In this document: positions 8,130 to 16,451 of the stretch, one piece after another
Position numbering within the stretch: the stretch's first letter is position 1
Layout: each line of letters begins with the position of its first letter
NCBI RefSeq assembly: GCF_022347685.1
Contig: NZ_JAKRGF010000001.1
Coordinates: 248,001 to 312,000 of the forward strand
Length of the DNA: 64,000 nt
Source: Thalassobius sp. Cn5-15
GTDB taxonomy: Bacteria > Pseudomonadota > Alphaproteobacteria > Rhodobacterales > Rhodobacteraceae
Reading direction: 5' to 3'
Notes under the pieces: model-generated
The model's database searches: none
What the model saw: the letters and a program-made list of their open reading frames with translations, nothing else
Told to the model about the DNA's origin: nothing
Program-made: the position numbers and the translations under genes

Positions 8130-9107
8130 ATGACATTCAGTTTCGGCCGTCAGGCCATTCTTGCGGCTGCCACGGTACTGGGCCTGTCGGGCGCGGCGCT
8201 GGCAGATGGGCACAAGGTCGTCGACAGCATCCACTTCCTGATCCCCGGCGGCGCAGGCGGCGGCTGGGATGGCACCGCGCGCGGCACAGGTGAGGCGCTG
8301 ACTGCGGCGGGCTTGGTCGGCAATGCGTCCTATGAAAACATGTCGGGCGGCGGCGGCGGTAAAGCCATCGGTTATCTGATCGAAAATGCCGACAGCCAGC
8401 ACGGCACCTTGATGGTCAACTCGACCCCAATCGTGATCCGCTCGCTCACCGGTGTGTTTCCGCATAACTTCCGCGATTTGACGTTGGTGTCGGGAACTAT
8501 CGGGGATTACGCCGCCATCGTTGTGGGCAAAGACAGTGCTCTGAACACAATGGATGACTTGCTGGCCGCCTTTGACGCAGATGCCTCGGGCACCGCGATC
8601 GGCGGTGGCTCCGTGCCCGGCGGTATGGATCATCTGGTGGCCGCAATGGTGATGGAAGCGGCAGGCAAAGATGCACTGACGGTGAAATACATTCCCTATG
8701 ACGCTGGCGGCAAAGCGATGGCAGCTCTGCTGTCCGGTGAAATTGCAGCACTTTCCACTGGTTTCTCCGAAGCAGTGGCGTTGGCGGACGCGGGTGAGGT
8801 GAAAATCCTTGGCGTGACTGCAGATGAACGCGTAGCGGCCTATGACGCCCCGACGATGAAGGAACAGGGCATCGACACCACTTTTGTCAACTGGCGTGGC
8901 TTCTTCGCCGCCCCCGGTCTGCCTGAAGACAAACTGTCCATGTATCAGACCGCAATTGCCAAGATGTACGACACCCCTGAATGGGAAGCTGTGCGTGCAC
9001 GCAACGGCTGGGTCAATATCCATAATTCCGGCGACGAATTCAAAACTTTCCTGGAAGGACAGGAGAAGGTCATTGGCGATCTGATGAAGAAGCTCGGCTT
9101 CCTCTAA
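8130..9107 (+). CDS. tctC: Tripartite tricarboxylate transporter, periplasmic binding receptor
   Basis: A 325-residue secreted receptor of the TctC/Bug family. The signal peptide (MTFSFGRQAILAAATVLGLSGAALA) is cleaved after ALA, near residue 25. The mature N-terminus has the family's IHFLIPGGAGGGWDGTAR, the glycine-rich beta strand to helix loop that grips a carboxylate, and further on GGGSVPGGMDHLVAAM and YDAGGKAMAALLSGEI. It delivers a carboxylate to the TctAB membrane pair encoded downstream. The start was placed at ATG 8130, behind GGGAGGAAAC; the same frame is open further upstream but runs over the divergent promoter. Nearly 300 bases separate it from tctB. Confidence 0.92.
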   Translation: MTFSFGRQAILAAATVLGLSGAALADGHKVVDSIHFLIPGGAGGGWDGTARGTGEALTAAGLVGNASYENMSGGGGGKAIGYLIENADSQHGTLMVNSTPIVIRSLTGVFPHNFRDLTLVSGTIGDYAAIVVGKDSALNTMDDLLAAFDADASGTAIGGGSVPGGMDHLVAAMVMEAAGKDALTVKYIPYDAGGKAMAALLSGEIAALSTGFSEAVALADAGEVKILGVTADERVAAYDAPTMKEQGIDTTFVNWRGFFAAPGLPEDKLSMYQTAIAKMYDTPEWEAVRARNGWVNIHNSGDEFKTFLEGQEKVIGDLMKKLGFL

Positions 9108-9130
9108 GGCGCCATTAGCACACGCCGGTG

Positions 9131-9180
9131 CGAGGGGCGCTGCCCCTCGCGCTCCCCGAGGTATTTTCTGCAAGAGGAAG
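9131..9180 (+). repeat. Palindromic REP-like intergenic element, copy 1
   Basis: A short hairpin (GAGGGGC, loop, GCCCCTC) is followed by GCTCCCCGAGGTATTTTCTG and CAAGAGGAAG. A second copy in inverted orientation lies about 110 bases on, still between tctC and tctB, and a third, more diverged copy is near 46.25 kb. Elements of this design are common between genes in Rhodobacterales. Confidence 0.6.
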
Positions 9181-9290
9181 GGGAGAGCACAGCGGCCCTC
9201 CCCAAAACGGAAGGAAAGACCTTCCCCTTGCGCGGTCATCGGCTCCTCAGCCTGTACCGTGGCACGAGCTTAACTCCAAAGTGGTTAAGA

Positions 9291-9357
9291 AACTCTTTCC
9301 TCTTGCGGAAAATACCTTGGGGTGAATTGGGCCGAAGGCTCAAGAGGGGCAAGGCCC
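9291..9357 (-). repeat. Palindromic REP-like intergenic element, copy 2 (inverted)
   Basis: Read on the minus strand it gives GGGGC...GCCCC, then CCCCAAGGTATTTTCCGC and AAGAGGAAAG, matching copy 1 over about 21 bases of its tail with two mismatches. With copy 1 it forms a large inverted repeat in the tctC-tctB gap, which could fold in mRNA and lower expression of the membrane genes relative to the receptor. Confidence 0.6.
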
Positions 9358-9404
9358 CTGCGTCTCATATCACTCTGTCCAACAAGGTCAAAAGGAGGCA
9401 CCAG

Positions 9405-9887
9405 ATGGCGCTGGACCGCTGGGTATCATTCATCATTTTGTGTGCGGCACTGGGCTATGGCTATGCTGCGTTTTTTACCATGGATGCGGGGTTGCCGCCG
9501 TTCATGCAACGCAACCCGATCTGGCCCAGCACTTTTCCAAAGGTGCTGTCCGTGCTGGCGATTATCACTGCGCTGGTGATTTTGCTGGGGCTGGAGAAAT
9601 CTGGCGAGACCGGCAAAGAGCCGGAAATCGATTATCGCCGCCTGGGAGATTATCAACTGGGTCAAGCGCTGACTTTGCTGGGCTTGATGGTGGGCTATGC
9701 GCTGTTGCTGCGGCCGGCGGGGTTTCTGCTCTCGACCTTTGCTTTCCTGTGTTGCGGCGCCTTCATCTTGGGGGAGCGCAAGTTTTACATTCTGCTGCCG
9801 GTGGCAGGGTTTGCGGCCTTTGTTGTCTGGTATCTGGTTGATGAGGTGCTGGGGATTTTCCTGCGCCCGTGGCCATTTTTTGTGTGA
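9405..9887 (+). CDS. tctB: Tripartite tricarboxylate transporter, small membrane subunit
   Basis: A 160-residue protein with four predicted membrane helices (about 6-25, 44-62, 83-103 and 107-150 in two close segments), the layout of the TctB family. It partners with the large TctA subunit to form the sodium- or proton-driven importer fed by TctC. The start is ATG 9405, preceded by AAAAGGAGGCACC, a near-perfect ribosome site; the frame upstream of this is in repeat sequence and not coding. It ends 12 bases before tctA. Confidence 0.88.
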   Translation: MALDRWVSFIILCAALGYGYAAFFTMDAGLPPFMQRNPIWPSTFPKVLSVLAIITALVILLGLEKSGETGKEPEIDYRRLGDYQLGQALTLLGLMVGYALLLRPAGFLLSTFAFLCCGAFILGERKFYILLPVAGFAAFVVWYLVDEVLGIFLRPWPFFV

Positions 9888-9899
9888 GGGGGATGTGAG

Positions 9900-11414
9900 A
9901 TGATTGAAGGACTTCTCATCGGGCTTAGCGCTGCCTTTTCCATCCAGAATTTGGCGATGGTGGTTGCTGGCTGTCTGATTGGCACCTTTATCGGCATGTT
10001 GCCGGGACTGGGGCCGATGTCGATCATTGCTATTATGATCCCTGTGGCGATCACCATCGGGGATCCGTCTGCTGCGATCATTCTGTTGGCGGGGGTATAT
10101 TACGGCGCGATCTTTGGCGGATCGACTTCTTCTATCCTGTTGAACGCGCCGGGGGTGGCGGGGACCGTGGCGTCCAGCTTTGATGGTTATCCGATGGCGC
10201 GCAGGGGGCAGGCAGGTAAGGCATTGACCGTTGCCGCTATTGCTTCCTTCGCTGGCGGTAGCATTGGGGCACTGTTGCTGATGATCTTTGCACCAATGCT
10301 GTCAAGGGTGGCCTTGCTGTTTCATTCGGCGGAATATTTCGCCCTGATGGTTGTGGGCCTTTCGGCGATTGCGGCCTTTGCTGGCACGGGCAATGTGGCG
10401 AAGGCTGTGTTGATGACGCTTTTGGGGCTGATCATGGCCACGGTGGGAGAAGGGGCGCTGTTTAACATGCCACGTTTCACCATGGGGTTGATGGATCTGC
10501 AATCGGGTTTCAGTTTCATCACCCTTGCGATGGCGATGTTTGCCCTGCCGGAGGCATTGTTTCTGGTGTTGAACCCCGCGCGATCCGTGCAAGGTAGCAG
10601 TGGCAAAATCGAAAATCTGCGCATCACCCGTGAAGAGGGGCGCCAGATTGCGCCGGTCATCGGCCGCCAGTCGGTGCAGGGTTTCTTTATCGGTGTGCTG
10701 CCGGGGGCGGGGGCGACGATTGCGTCGTTTCTTGGCTATGCGGTGGAACGCAACATCGCCAGTAAGGAAGAACAGGCGGAGTTTGGGAAAGGTGCGATTA
10801 AGGGCTTGGCGGCCCCTGAAACGGCCAATAACGCCGCTTGCACCGGATCGTTCGTGCCGCTGTTGACGCTGGGCATTCCGGGATCGGGCACCACCGCGAT
10901 CCTGTTGGGGGCGTTGATTGCGCTGAACGTCACGCCGGGGCCACGGTTGATGATTGATGAGCCGCAGATCTTCTGGGCGGTGATCATTTCGATGTACATT
11001 GGCAATCTGGTTCTGCTGGTGCTGAACCTGCCGCTGATCCCCTATATCGCCAAAGTGCTGACCATCCCGCGCAATTACCTGATCCCGTTCATTCTGTTTT
11101 TCACCCTGATGGGCAGCTACATCGGGCAAAATAACGCAACTGAACTTTTGATCCTTGTGGGGATGGGCGTCTGTGCCATGGTGTTGAAGTTTGCAGATTA
11201 CCCGCTGGCGCCGCTGCTGATCGGATTTATTCTGGGCGGTATGTTGGAAGATAACTTCTCTCGCTCGATGCAGCTTTATGATGGGATCGGCTTTATTGTG
11301 GAGCGTCCTATGACCCTTGGCCTGTTGGCGATTGCGGCCCTGTTGGTGATTGTGCCCAGCTACCGCGCCCGTCGCGCTAAGGCACGCGCTGCTGGGGTGG
11401 CCGAGGGAGACTGA
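9900..11414 (+). CDS. tctA: Tripartite tricarboxylate transporter, large membrane subunit
   Basis: A 504-residue, highly hydrophobic protein with about 11-12 membrane helices, the usual TctA length. Diagnostic parts are GCLIGTFIGMLPGLGPMS near residue 25-42, AGVYYGAIFGGSTSSILLNAPG near 61-82, and the repeat-related GVLPGAGATIASFLGY and GSFVPLLTLGIPGSGTTAILLG in the second half, showing the internal duplication of the family. It forms the transport path for a carboxylate in the inner membrane together with TctB. It is the last gene of tctCBA; more than 900 bases without a clear gene follow. Confidence 0.95.
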   Translation: MIEGLLIGLSAAFSIQNLAMVVAGCLIGTFIGMLPGLGPMSIIAIMIPVAITIGDPSAAIILLAGVYYGAIFGGSTSSILLNAPGVAGTVASSFDGYPMARRGQAGKALTVAAIASFAGGSIGALLLMIFAPMLSRVALLFHSAEYFALMVVGLSAIAAFAGTGNVAKAVLMTLLGLIMATVGEGALFNMPRFTMGLMDLQSGFSFITLAMAMFALPEALFLVLNPARSVQGSSGKIENLRITREEGRQIAPVIGRQSVQGFFIGVLPGAGATIASFLGYAVERNIASKEEQAEFGKGAIKGLAAPETANNAACTGSFVPLLTLGIPGSGTTAILLGALIALNVTPGPRLMIDEPQIFWAVIISMYIGNLVLLVLNLPLIPYIAKVLTIPRNYLIPFILFFTLMGSYIGQNNATELLILVGMGVCAMVLKFADYPLAPLLIGFILGGMLEDNFSRSMQLYDGIGFIVERPMTLGLLAIAALLVIVPSYRARRAKARAAGVAEGD

Positions 11415-12324
11415 CCTACGTGAAGACCTGTGCTGGCAGTGGTGATGGCCCTGCTGGCACAGGTGTCGGCCTGCCTGTGGTGAGGTTTCGAAAATTTATG
11501 TAAGGTATGGCAGACAGTGCGCCAGTTTGTTCGAACACTTTGGTTGACGAATTGGAAAACTGGCACAAGGTTCTGGCAGAGCATGAACACCAATCGCGAG
11601 GGCCGCGTCCATGAGACGCCTCGCACCTGTTTCATTGCAGTCTGTACCCGCGGAATGCTCTCGGCTTGAAACTTAGCCTTCGGGGCGCGCGCTATCGGCT
11701 TGTATTAAGTCCGTTATTAAGTCCGTGGTTTTGCCGCAGAACCCGCCACAAGACCATATGGCCTTTGAGCAAGAGTTCTAGGATGCGTCGGATCGGGTCG
11801 AAAAAGCACTCAGTCTAGAGGGTAGCCTGCTCCATTATTGTGCATGAGAAGGAAGGCTGATGCCATGCGGATGCCCTGTGCAATCGCATTGATGCGGAAA
11901 CCCTAAAGCAATCAATCTGCCTCATTTCAAATACGGCTCGCTGGCTCCATAGGCGCGCCGGTCAAACCAGCAGACGCTTCTGCGTCCTCATGGGATCCGG
12001 ATATCTATGAGCGGAAAGTCCGGTCGCCTTCGAAAGGAAAGTGACCTGAACGAGCAGTTGAAGCGGCACAAAATTCGACATGTCCAGTATGCTCAGGGCC
12101 TTTGCAAAATACGTGGAAGACTTGCATCAAACACGGAAAGGATCACAGAGCGCGCTATTTCATCCCTGTTACGTTATGCTTTTTATTCCCCGATCTGCAC
12201 AGACATGCAGTACGTGAAACTGTTACAGCTGTGCGGGCACATAGATCATGCCAACTTGATTCTATTCAGGACCGTTTGTTTCACACAGATCAAGCACATT
12301 GAGCGCTACGAGGGGAAAATAAGT
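11415..12324. other. Gene-free region between tctA and the phosphonate-cluster regulator
   Basis: About 900 bases without a reading frame I can defend. A frame continuous with the LysR gene is open from 12007, but it has no family resemblance, a cysteine- and histidine-rich composition and no ribosome site, so I read it as noncoding leader. A short direct repeat, ATTAAGTCCGT twice with a 12-base period, lies near 11704-11727. Composition is less GC-biased than the flanking genes. It may be the relic of a deleted or inserted segment, and it probably contains the promoter of the LysR gene. Confidence 0.5.
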
Positions 12325-13224
12325 ATGCCCAGCAATGTCGAACCGAGCATTCGCCAGCTCAGAGCACTCGAGGCGGTTGCGCGTACAGGTAGTTTTACCG
12401 CAGCGGCAGAAGAACTCGGTGTGTCTCAGCCCACAGTTTCAAACCTGATTGTCGCCCTTGAGCGCCAAACCGAGTGCCGGTTTTTGCGGCGGGGCAGCAA
12501 GGGCATCGAGACAACCGAGATGTTCGAGAAACTGCGTCCACAGATCAAGGCTCTGTTGGCCCTGAAATCCGAGGTCGACCTGGAGATTGGTAACCGAAAG
12601 GGTCTGAAATCCGGAAGCTTTTGGGTCGGCTATTCAACTTATCAGATCGCCATGCCGCCTATCGCTAAGTTCATTCAAACATACCCTGGCGTGACGTTGA
12701 ACGCGCGCGCGATGGCAAGCTTGGACCTTCTGCCATTGCTGCGTGCCGGTGATCTGGATGTGGCCTTTGTGACCGCCTGTGACGCGATAGATGATTTGTT
12801 TTGCCGGAAAGTCGCCTCCTTTCGGGTTGGCATTGTGGCACGTCGGGACGGGCCGCTGGCCGGGGTGGAACGCCTGACATGGAAAGAGGTTGCGAACCTC
12901 AGGCTTATTCAACGTGAGCCAAATGCTGGTACACGTCAGATATTTGAAAGCGCGGCAGCCAGATCAGGGATCGTGCCCGATACAGTTTTGGGTCTGGGGT
13001 CCTGGGGGTCAATAACATCGCTCGTACGCGCTGGGGTGGGCGAGGGCGTCGGATTCGAATCAGAATTGATGGTCACAGACAAGGATCTGATGTTCATACC
13101 AATTGATGACAAAAATCTGGGTGCGCATCAGTTTCTCGTTGCATTGCCTGCTATGGCAGGATCGTCAGCGGTCAGTAACTTCTATGAAATAACACAAAAA
13201 ACTCTTGACGGTATGGATGGCTAA
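12325..13224 (+). CDS. LysR-family regulator of the adjacent phosphonate cluster
   Basis: A 299-residue regulator of normal LysR length. The helix-turn-helix is at about residues 7-65 (RQLRALEAVARTGSFTAAAEELGVSQPTVSNLIVALE), followed by an effector-binding domain from about 90. The start is ATG 12325 because the LysR domain begins only a few residues later. It precedes, on the same strand, a transporter and phnWX genes, so it probably senses AEP or a derivative and controls them; LysR proteins usually also repress themselves. A candidate T-N11-A dyad (13274-13290) lies in the 92-base gap to the binding-protein gene. The same-strand arrangement is less usual than a divergent one. Confidence 0.88.
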   Translation: MPSNVEPSIRQLRALEAVARTGSFTAAAEELGVSQPTVSNLIVALERQTECRFLRRGSKGIETTEMFEKLRPQIKALLALKSEVDLEIGNRKGLKSGSFWVGYSTYQIAMPPIAKFIQTYPGVTLNARAMASLDLLPLLRAGDLDVAFVTACDAIDDLFCRKVASFRVGIVARRDGPLAGVERLTWKEVANLRLIQREPNAGTRQIFESAAARSGIVPDTVLGLGSWGSITSLVRAGVGEGVGFESELMVTDKDLMFIPIDDKNLGAHQFLVALPAMAGSSAVSNFYEITQKTLDGMDG

Positions 13225-13273
13225 GCCAAACATAGCCTAAACCTATTTTTTGCCAGTAATTATTAAACTGTTA

Positions 13274-13290
13274 CATTTCATGCGTAAATG
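13274..13290. promoter_or_regulatory. Candidate LysR-type operator (CATTT-N7-AAATG)
   Basis: A 17-base dyad with five-base arms that satisfies the T-N11-A rule for LysR regulators. It lies 26 bases before the binding-protein start codon, close to a ribosome site (CTGGAGG), so binding here could also block transcription. Inferred from position and symmetry only. Confidence 0.4.
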
Positions 13291-13316
13291 ATCGTCAAAC
13301 AAACCTGGAGGTTGTC

Positions 13317-15368
13317 ATGTCGATCCGTCTTATCTTGATGTCCACTGCCGCAACGATGATTGCGGTCCCTGCGCTGGCAAATTGCCCAGTCGCAACCGTC
13401 GCGGAGCCAATGGGGCTGAAACCCGCATTCCCGCAGCAGCTGGAACTGACTGAGCTGCAATCGGGCGCATCTTGCACCCTTGAATTCTCGGAAAACCCTG
13501 CGATTGCCGAACTGAATGGCAAAATCCTTGGCAATGCTGATCTTGCTGCTGTTGCAGACCGCCTGCCGGCCGAGCCTTTGGTTTTGATGCCTTATGAGAG
13601 CATCGGCCAGTATGGTGGCGCAATCACCGGCATCTCGAAAGCGACAGAGTCGGGCACATCAGACCTTTTGTCCGTACGCCACGTAAACTTTGTGCGTTAT
13701 GCGGATGACCTGCAAACGGTTGTTCCCAACATCGCCAAAGCGTGGGAGTGGAACGAAGATAAGACCGTTCTGACAATCACACTGCGCGAAGGCCACAAGT
13801 GGTCGGACGGCGCGCCCTTCACCGCCGAAGACGTTGCCTTCTGGTACAATGATCTGCTGCTGAACACCGACATTCTGGAAAAAACCCCGGATCGCTGGCT
13901 GTTCGCAGGCGAGCCGATCAAGGTTGAGGCGGTCGATGATGTGACCGTGCGCATGTCCTTCCCGGTGCCGACGCCGGGCATTCTGAACCGCTTTGCAGTC
14001 GACTACGGCCAGCCGTTCCAGCCCAAGCATTTCCTGGGTCAGTTTATGCCCAAATACAACGAAAATGCTGACGCGCTGGCGCAGGAATACGGTTTCGCCA
14101 ACGGTGCCGAAGCGGTTGATTTCTACTACGGTGGTTCGGACTGGAAAGACGTGCCTTCGCCGCTGCTGAAAGATGCCGACAAGGCCGCGGCCATTGGGCG
14201 CGCGGTTGTGCCGACCCTGGAAAGCTACATCGTTGTAGAAGAAACCTCGGAAGGCCGTAAACTGGTGGCGAACCCCTATTTCCACCAAGTCGACACTGCA
14301 GGTAACCAGCTGCCCTATATCAACGAAATCGTTGAGAGCTATGTCAGCGACAAGGAAGTTCAGAACCTCAAGGTCATGAACGGTGAGGTTGTCTGGAAAC
14401 AGCAGGCGATCTTCCTGGAAGACTTCCCGCTGCTGAAAGAGAACGAAGCCAAGGGCGGCTACACGATCCAGTTCGCTCCGACTCTGGGCGAAAACGTGTT
14501 CTTCTCGTTCAACCGTACCCATAACGACGAGGTTCTGCGCAAAATCTTCAACGACGTGCGCTTTAACCGTGCCATGTCGCTGGCAATGAACCGCGATGAA
14601 ATCAACGAGATTGTTTATCTGGGTCAGGGCACACCGCTGCAGGGTGTTCCGGCAGAACCCAAGACGGTTTCTTTCATCTCGGATGACATCCTGAACAAAG
14701 ACATCGCCTATGATGTCGAGGGTGCCAAGGCCCTTCTTGCTGAAATGGGTCTGAGCGATAGCGATGGCGACGGGACGCTTGAGCGCCCGGATGGTAAGCC
14801 GCTGGTTATTCGTCTGGTGTACTCCTCGCAGGGTGTGCCGGTGAAAATGATGGAACTGGTGCGCGACTACTGGACCGCAGTGGGCGTCCGCGTTGACCTG
14901 AAAGAGGTGACCTCGGATGAATACCGCGCAGCTGGCAACAATAACGATCTGGATCTGACGACCTGGAAATATGATGGCAATACCGGTCCGACCATCTCGC
15001 AGGATGTGACCGTTTTCGTGCCGCCCTTTGGTGATTTCTTCAACCCGGGCACCGGCGCGAAATGGGCCACATGGAAACAGACCGATGGCGCGGAAGGCAT
15101 TGAGCCCCCGGCGGATATCAAAAAGCTGTGGGATCTGAGCGAACAGTTCATTCAGGTTGAGTTCGGCTCGGATGCCAGCAATGAAATCGGTGCGGAAATC
15201 GTTAAGATCCACACAGATAACATGCTGAAGATCGGCACCGTCGGTGACATCGTTTCCCCCTTCCTGTGGCGCAACGATCTGCAGAACGTCAAACCCATCA
15301 AGTCGAAAACCTATGACTTCTACTGGGCCTACCCCTACCGCCCCTCGCAGTGGTGGCTGGAACAGTAA
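13317..15368 (+). CDS. Peptide-type (family 5) ABC transporter solute-binding protein, unusually long
   Basis: A 683-residue secreted protein with signal peptide MSIRLILMSTAATMIAVPALA, cleaved near residue 21. After an extra N-terminal region of about 60 residues with two cysteines (just after the signal and in GASCTLEF), the SBP_bac_5 fold begins around YESIGQYGGAI, with the family landmarks NIAKAWEWNEDKTVLTITLREGHKWSDGAPFTAEDV and, later, FNRAMSLAMNRDEI. Typical DppA/OppA proteins have 500-550 residues, so this one is long. Two permeases and a fused ATPase follow. Because phnW, phnX and a phosphonate monoester hydrolase come next, I infer the ligand is an organophosphonate, perhaps an AEP ester, and not a peptide; nothing in the sequence proves this. 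Confidence 0.85.
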   Translation: MSIRLILMSTAATMIAVPALANCPVATVAEPMGLKPAFPQQLELTELQSGASCTLEFSENPAIAELNGKILGNADLAAVADRLPAEPLVLMPYESIGQYGGAITGISKATESGTSDLLSVRHVNFVRYADDLQTVVPNIAKAWEWNEDKTVLTITLREGHKWSDGAPFTAEDVAFWYNDLLLNTDILEKTPDRWLFAGEPIKVEAVDDVTVRMSFPVPTPGILNRFAVDYGQPFQPKHFLGQFMPKYNENADALAQEYGFANGAEAVDFYYGGSDWKDVPSPLLKDADKAAAIGRAVVPTLESYIVVEETSEGRKLVANPYFHQVDTAGNQLPYINEIVESYVSDKEVQNLKVMNGEVVWKQQAIFLEDFPLLKENEAKGGYTIQFAPTLGENVFFSFNRTHNDEVLRKIFNDVRFNRAMSLAMNRDEINEIVYLGQGTPLQGVPAEPKTVSFISDDILNKDIAYDVEGAKALLAEMGLSDSDGDGTLERPDGKPLVIRLVYSSQGVPVKMMELVRDYWTAVGVRVDLKEVTSDEYRAAGNNNDLDLTTWKYDGNTGPTISQDVTVFVPPFGDFFNPGTGAKWATWKQTDGAEGIEPPADIKKLWDLSEQFIQVEFGSDASNEIGAEIVKIHTDNMLKIGTVGDIVSPFLWRNDLQNVKPIKSKTYDFYWAYPYRPSQWWLEQ

Positions 15369-15457
15369 CCACCATAAAGGTTTGACATTTTATTCCGGGG
15401 CGTTTGCAGCAGACGCCCCGGTGTTTGCAGTCCACGCTGCAATTTTGGGACAGATGT

Positions 15458-16450
15458 ATGCTAAGATTCACCGCCGAACGACTCATAGGAATGGCCATTA
15501 CGATGCTTCTGGTATCGATGATGGTATTCCTTATCATGGAAATCCCGCCGGGAGATTACGCCGATCGCTATGCGTTTCGGAAATACTCGGGCACCGGGGT
15601 CAACGTGACAGAAGCTGATGTGCAGGCCATCCGCCAAGAGCTGGGCTTGGATAAACCGATGCTTCTGCGTTATTTCGACTGGATTGGCGGCATCGTTCTG
15701 CGCTGGGATTTCGGGCAGGCATTTGCATTTGAAACCTCTGTGACCAAGGTGATCGGCGACAAGGTTTGGCTGACCGCGGGTATTCTGTTTGCGACGCTGA
15801 TCCTGACCTATCTGATTTCAATCCCGGTTGGGATTTATGCGGCCGTGCGACGCGGCTCGGCCATTGACTACGGGTTGACTATTTTCTCATATCTGGGCCT
15901 CGCGCTGCCGAACTTTCTATTGGCACTGGTGATGCTTTATTTTGCCAACCGGTGGTTTGGGGCGGATATTGGCGGGTTGTTCTCGGCCCAGTATCAGGAC
16001 GCTCCCTGGAGCATGGCCAAGGTCTGGGACATGCTGAAACACCTCTGGTTGCCCGCGGTGGTGCTGGCCTGGTCGGCCGTGGCCTATCAAATCCAGACTG
16101 TGCGCGCGACCATGTCCGATGAGCTGAACAAGCTGTCCGTCACCGCAGCCCGTGCACGCGGCGTGCCCGAGCGCAAGTTGCTGATCAAATACCCGGCCCG
16201 GCTGGCGATTAACCCGGTCGTCTCGACCATCGGGTTCGACGTGAACCGGATCTTCTCGGAATTGCCGATCGTAGCGGTGGTTCTGGGGCTGACTGAACTG
16301 GGCGAGTTGCTGCTGAAAGCGTATCTCGACCTCGATATGAACGTGGCTGGTGCGATCCTGTTGATGCTGACCTTTGCCATCGTCTTTATGAATTTCCTTT
16401 CCGATCTGCTGCTGGCGTGGCTGGATCCACGCATCAAGTTGGGGGCGTGA
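15458..16450 (+). CDS. Peptide-type ABC transporter permease, DppB-like
   Basis: A 330-residue inner-membrane permease with about six helices. It starts with a membrane helix (RLIGMAITMLLVSMMVFLIM), has the DppB-type periplasmic segment ending in IRQELGLDKPMLLRYFDWIGGIV, and a cytoplasmic EAA-like coupling loop near ARARGVPERKLLIKY. The start is ATG 15458; a longer open frame exists upstream but lacks family similarity and a ribosome site. It ends one base before the second permease gene and forms the translocation pore with it. Confidence 0.9.
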   Translation: MLRFTAERLIGMAITMLLVSMMVFLIMEIPPGDYADRYAFRKYSGTGVNVTEADVQAIRQELGLDKPMLLRYFDWIGGIVLRWDFGQAFAFETSVTKVIGDKVWLTAGILFATLILTYLISIPVGIYAAVRRGSAIDYGLTIFSYLGLALPNFLLALVMLYFANRWFGADIGGLFSAQYQDAPWSMAKVWDMLKHLWLPAVVLAWSAVAYQIQTVRATMSDELNKLSVTAARARGVPERKLLIKYPARLAINPVVSTIGFDVNRIFSELPIVAVVLGLTELGELLLKAYLDLDMNVAGAILLMLTFAIVFMNFLSDLLLAWLDPRIKLGA

Positions 16451-16451
16451 C

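Noticed and set aside
11704-11727. Tandem ATTAAGTCCGT as an attachment or iteron site
   Set aside because: Only two copies, no integrase or replication gene nearby; reported only as a local repeat.
12007-12324. In-frame N-terminal extension of the LysR regulator
   Set aside because: The helix-turn-helix begins just after ATG 12325, as in all LysR proteins; the extension has no ribosome site and no similarity.
13659-15212. 517-codon open frame on the minus strand opposite the binding protein
   Set aside because: Shadow of the family-5 binding protein gene; no start signals or motifs.
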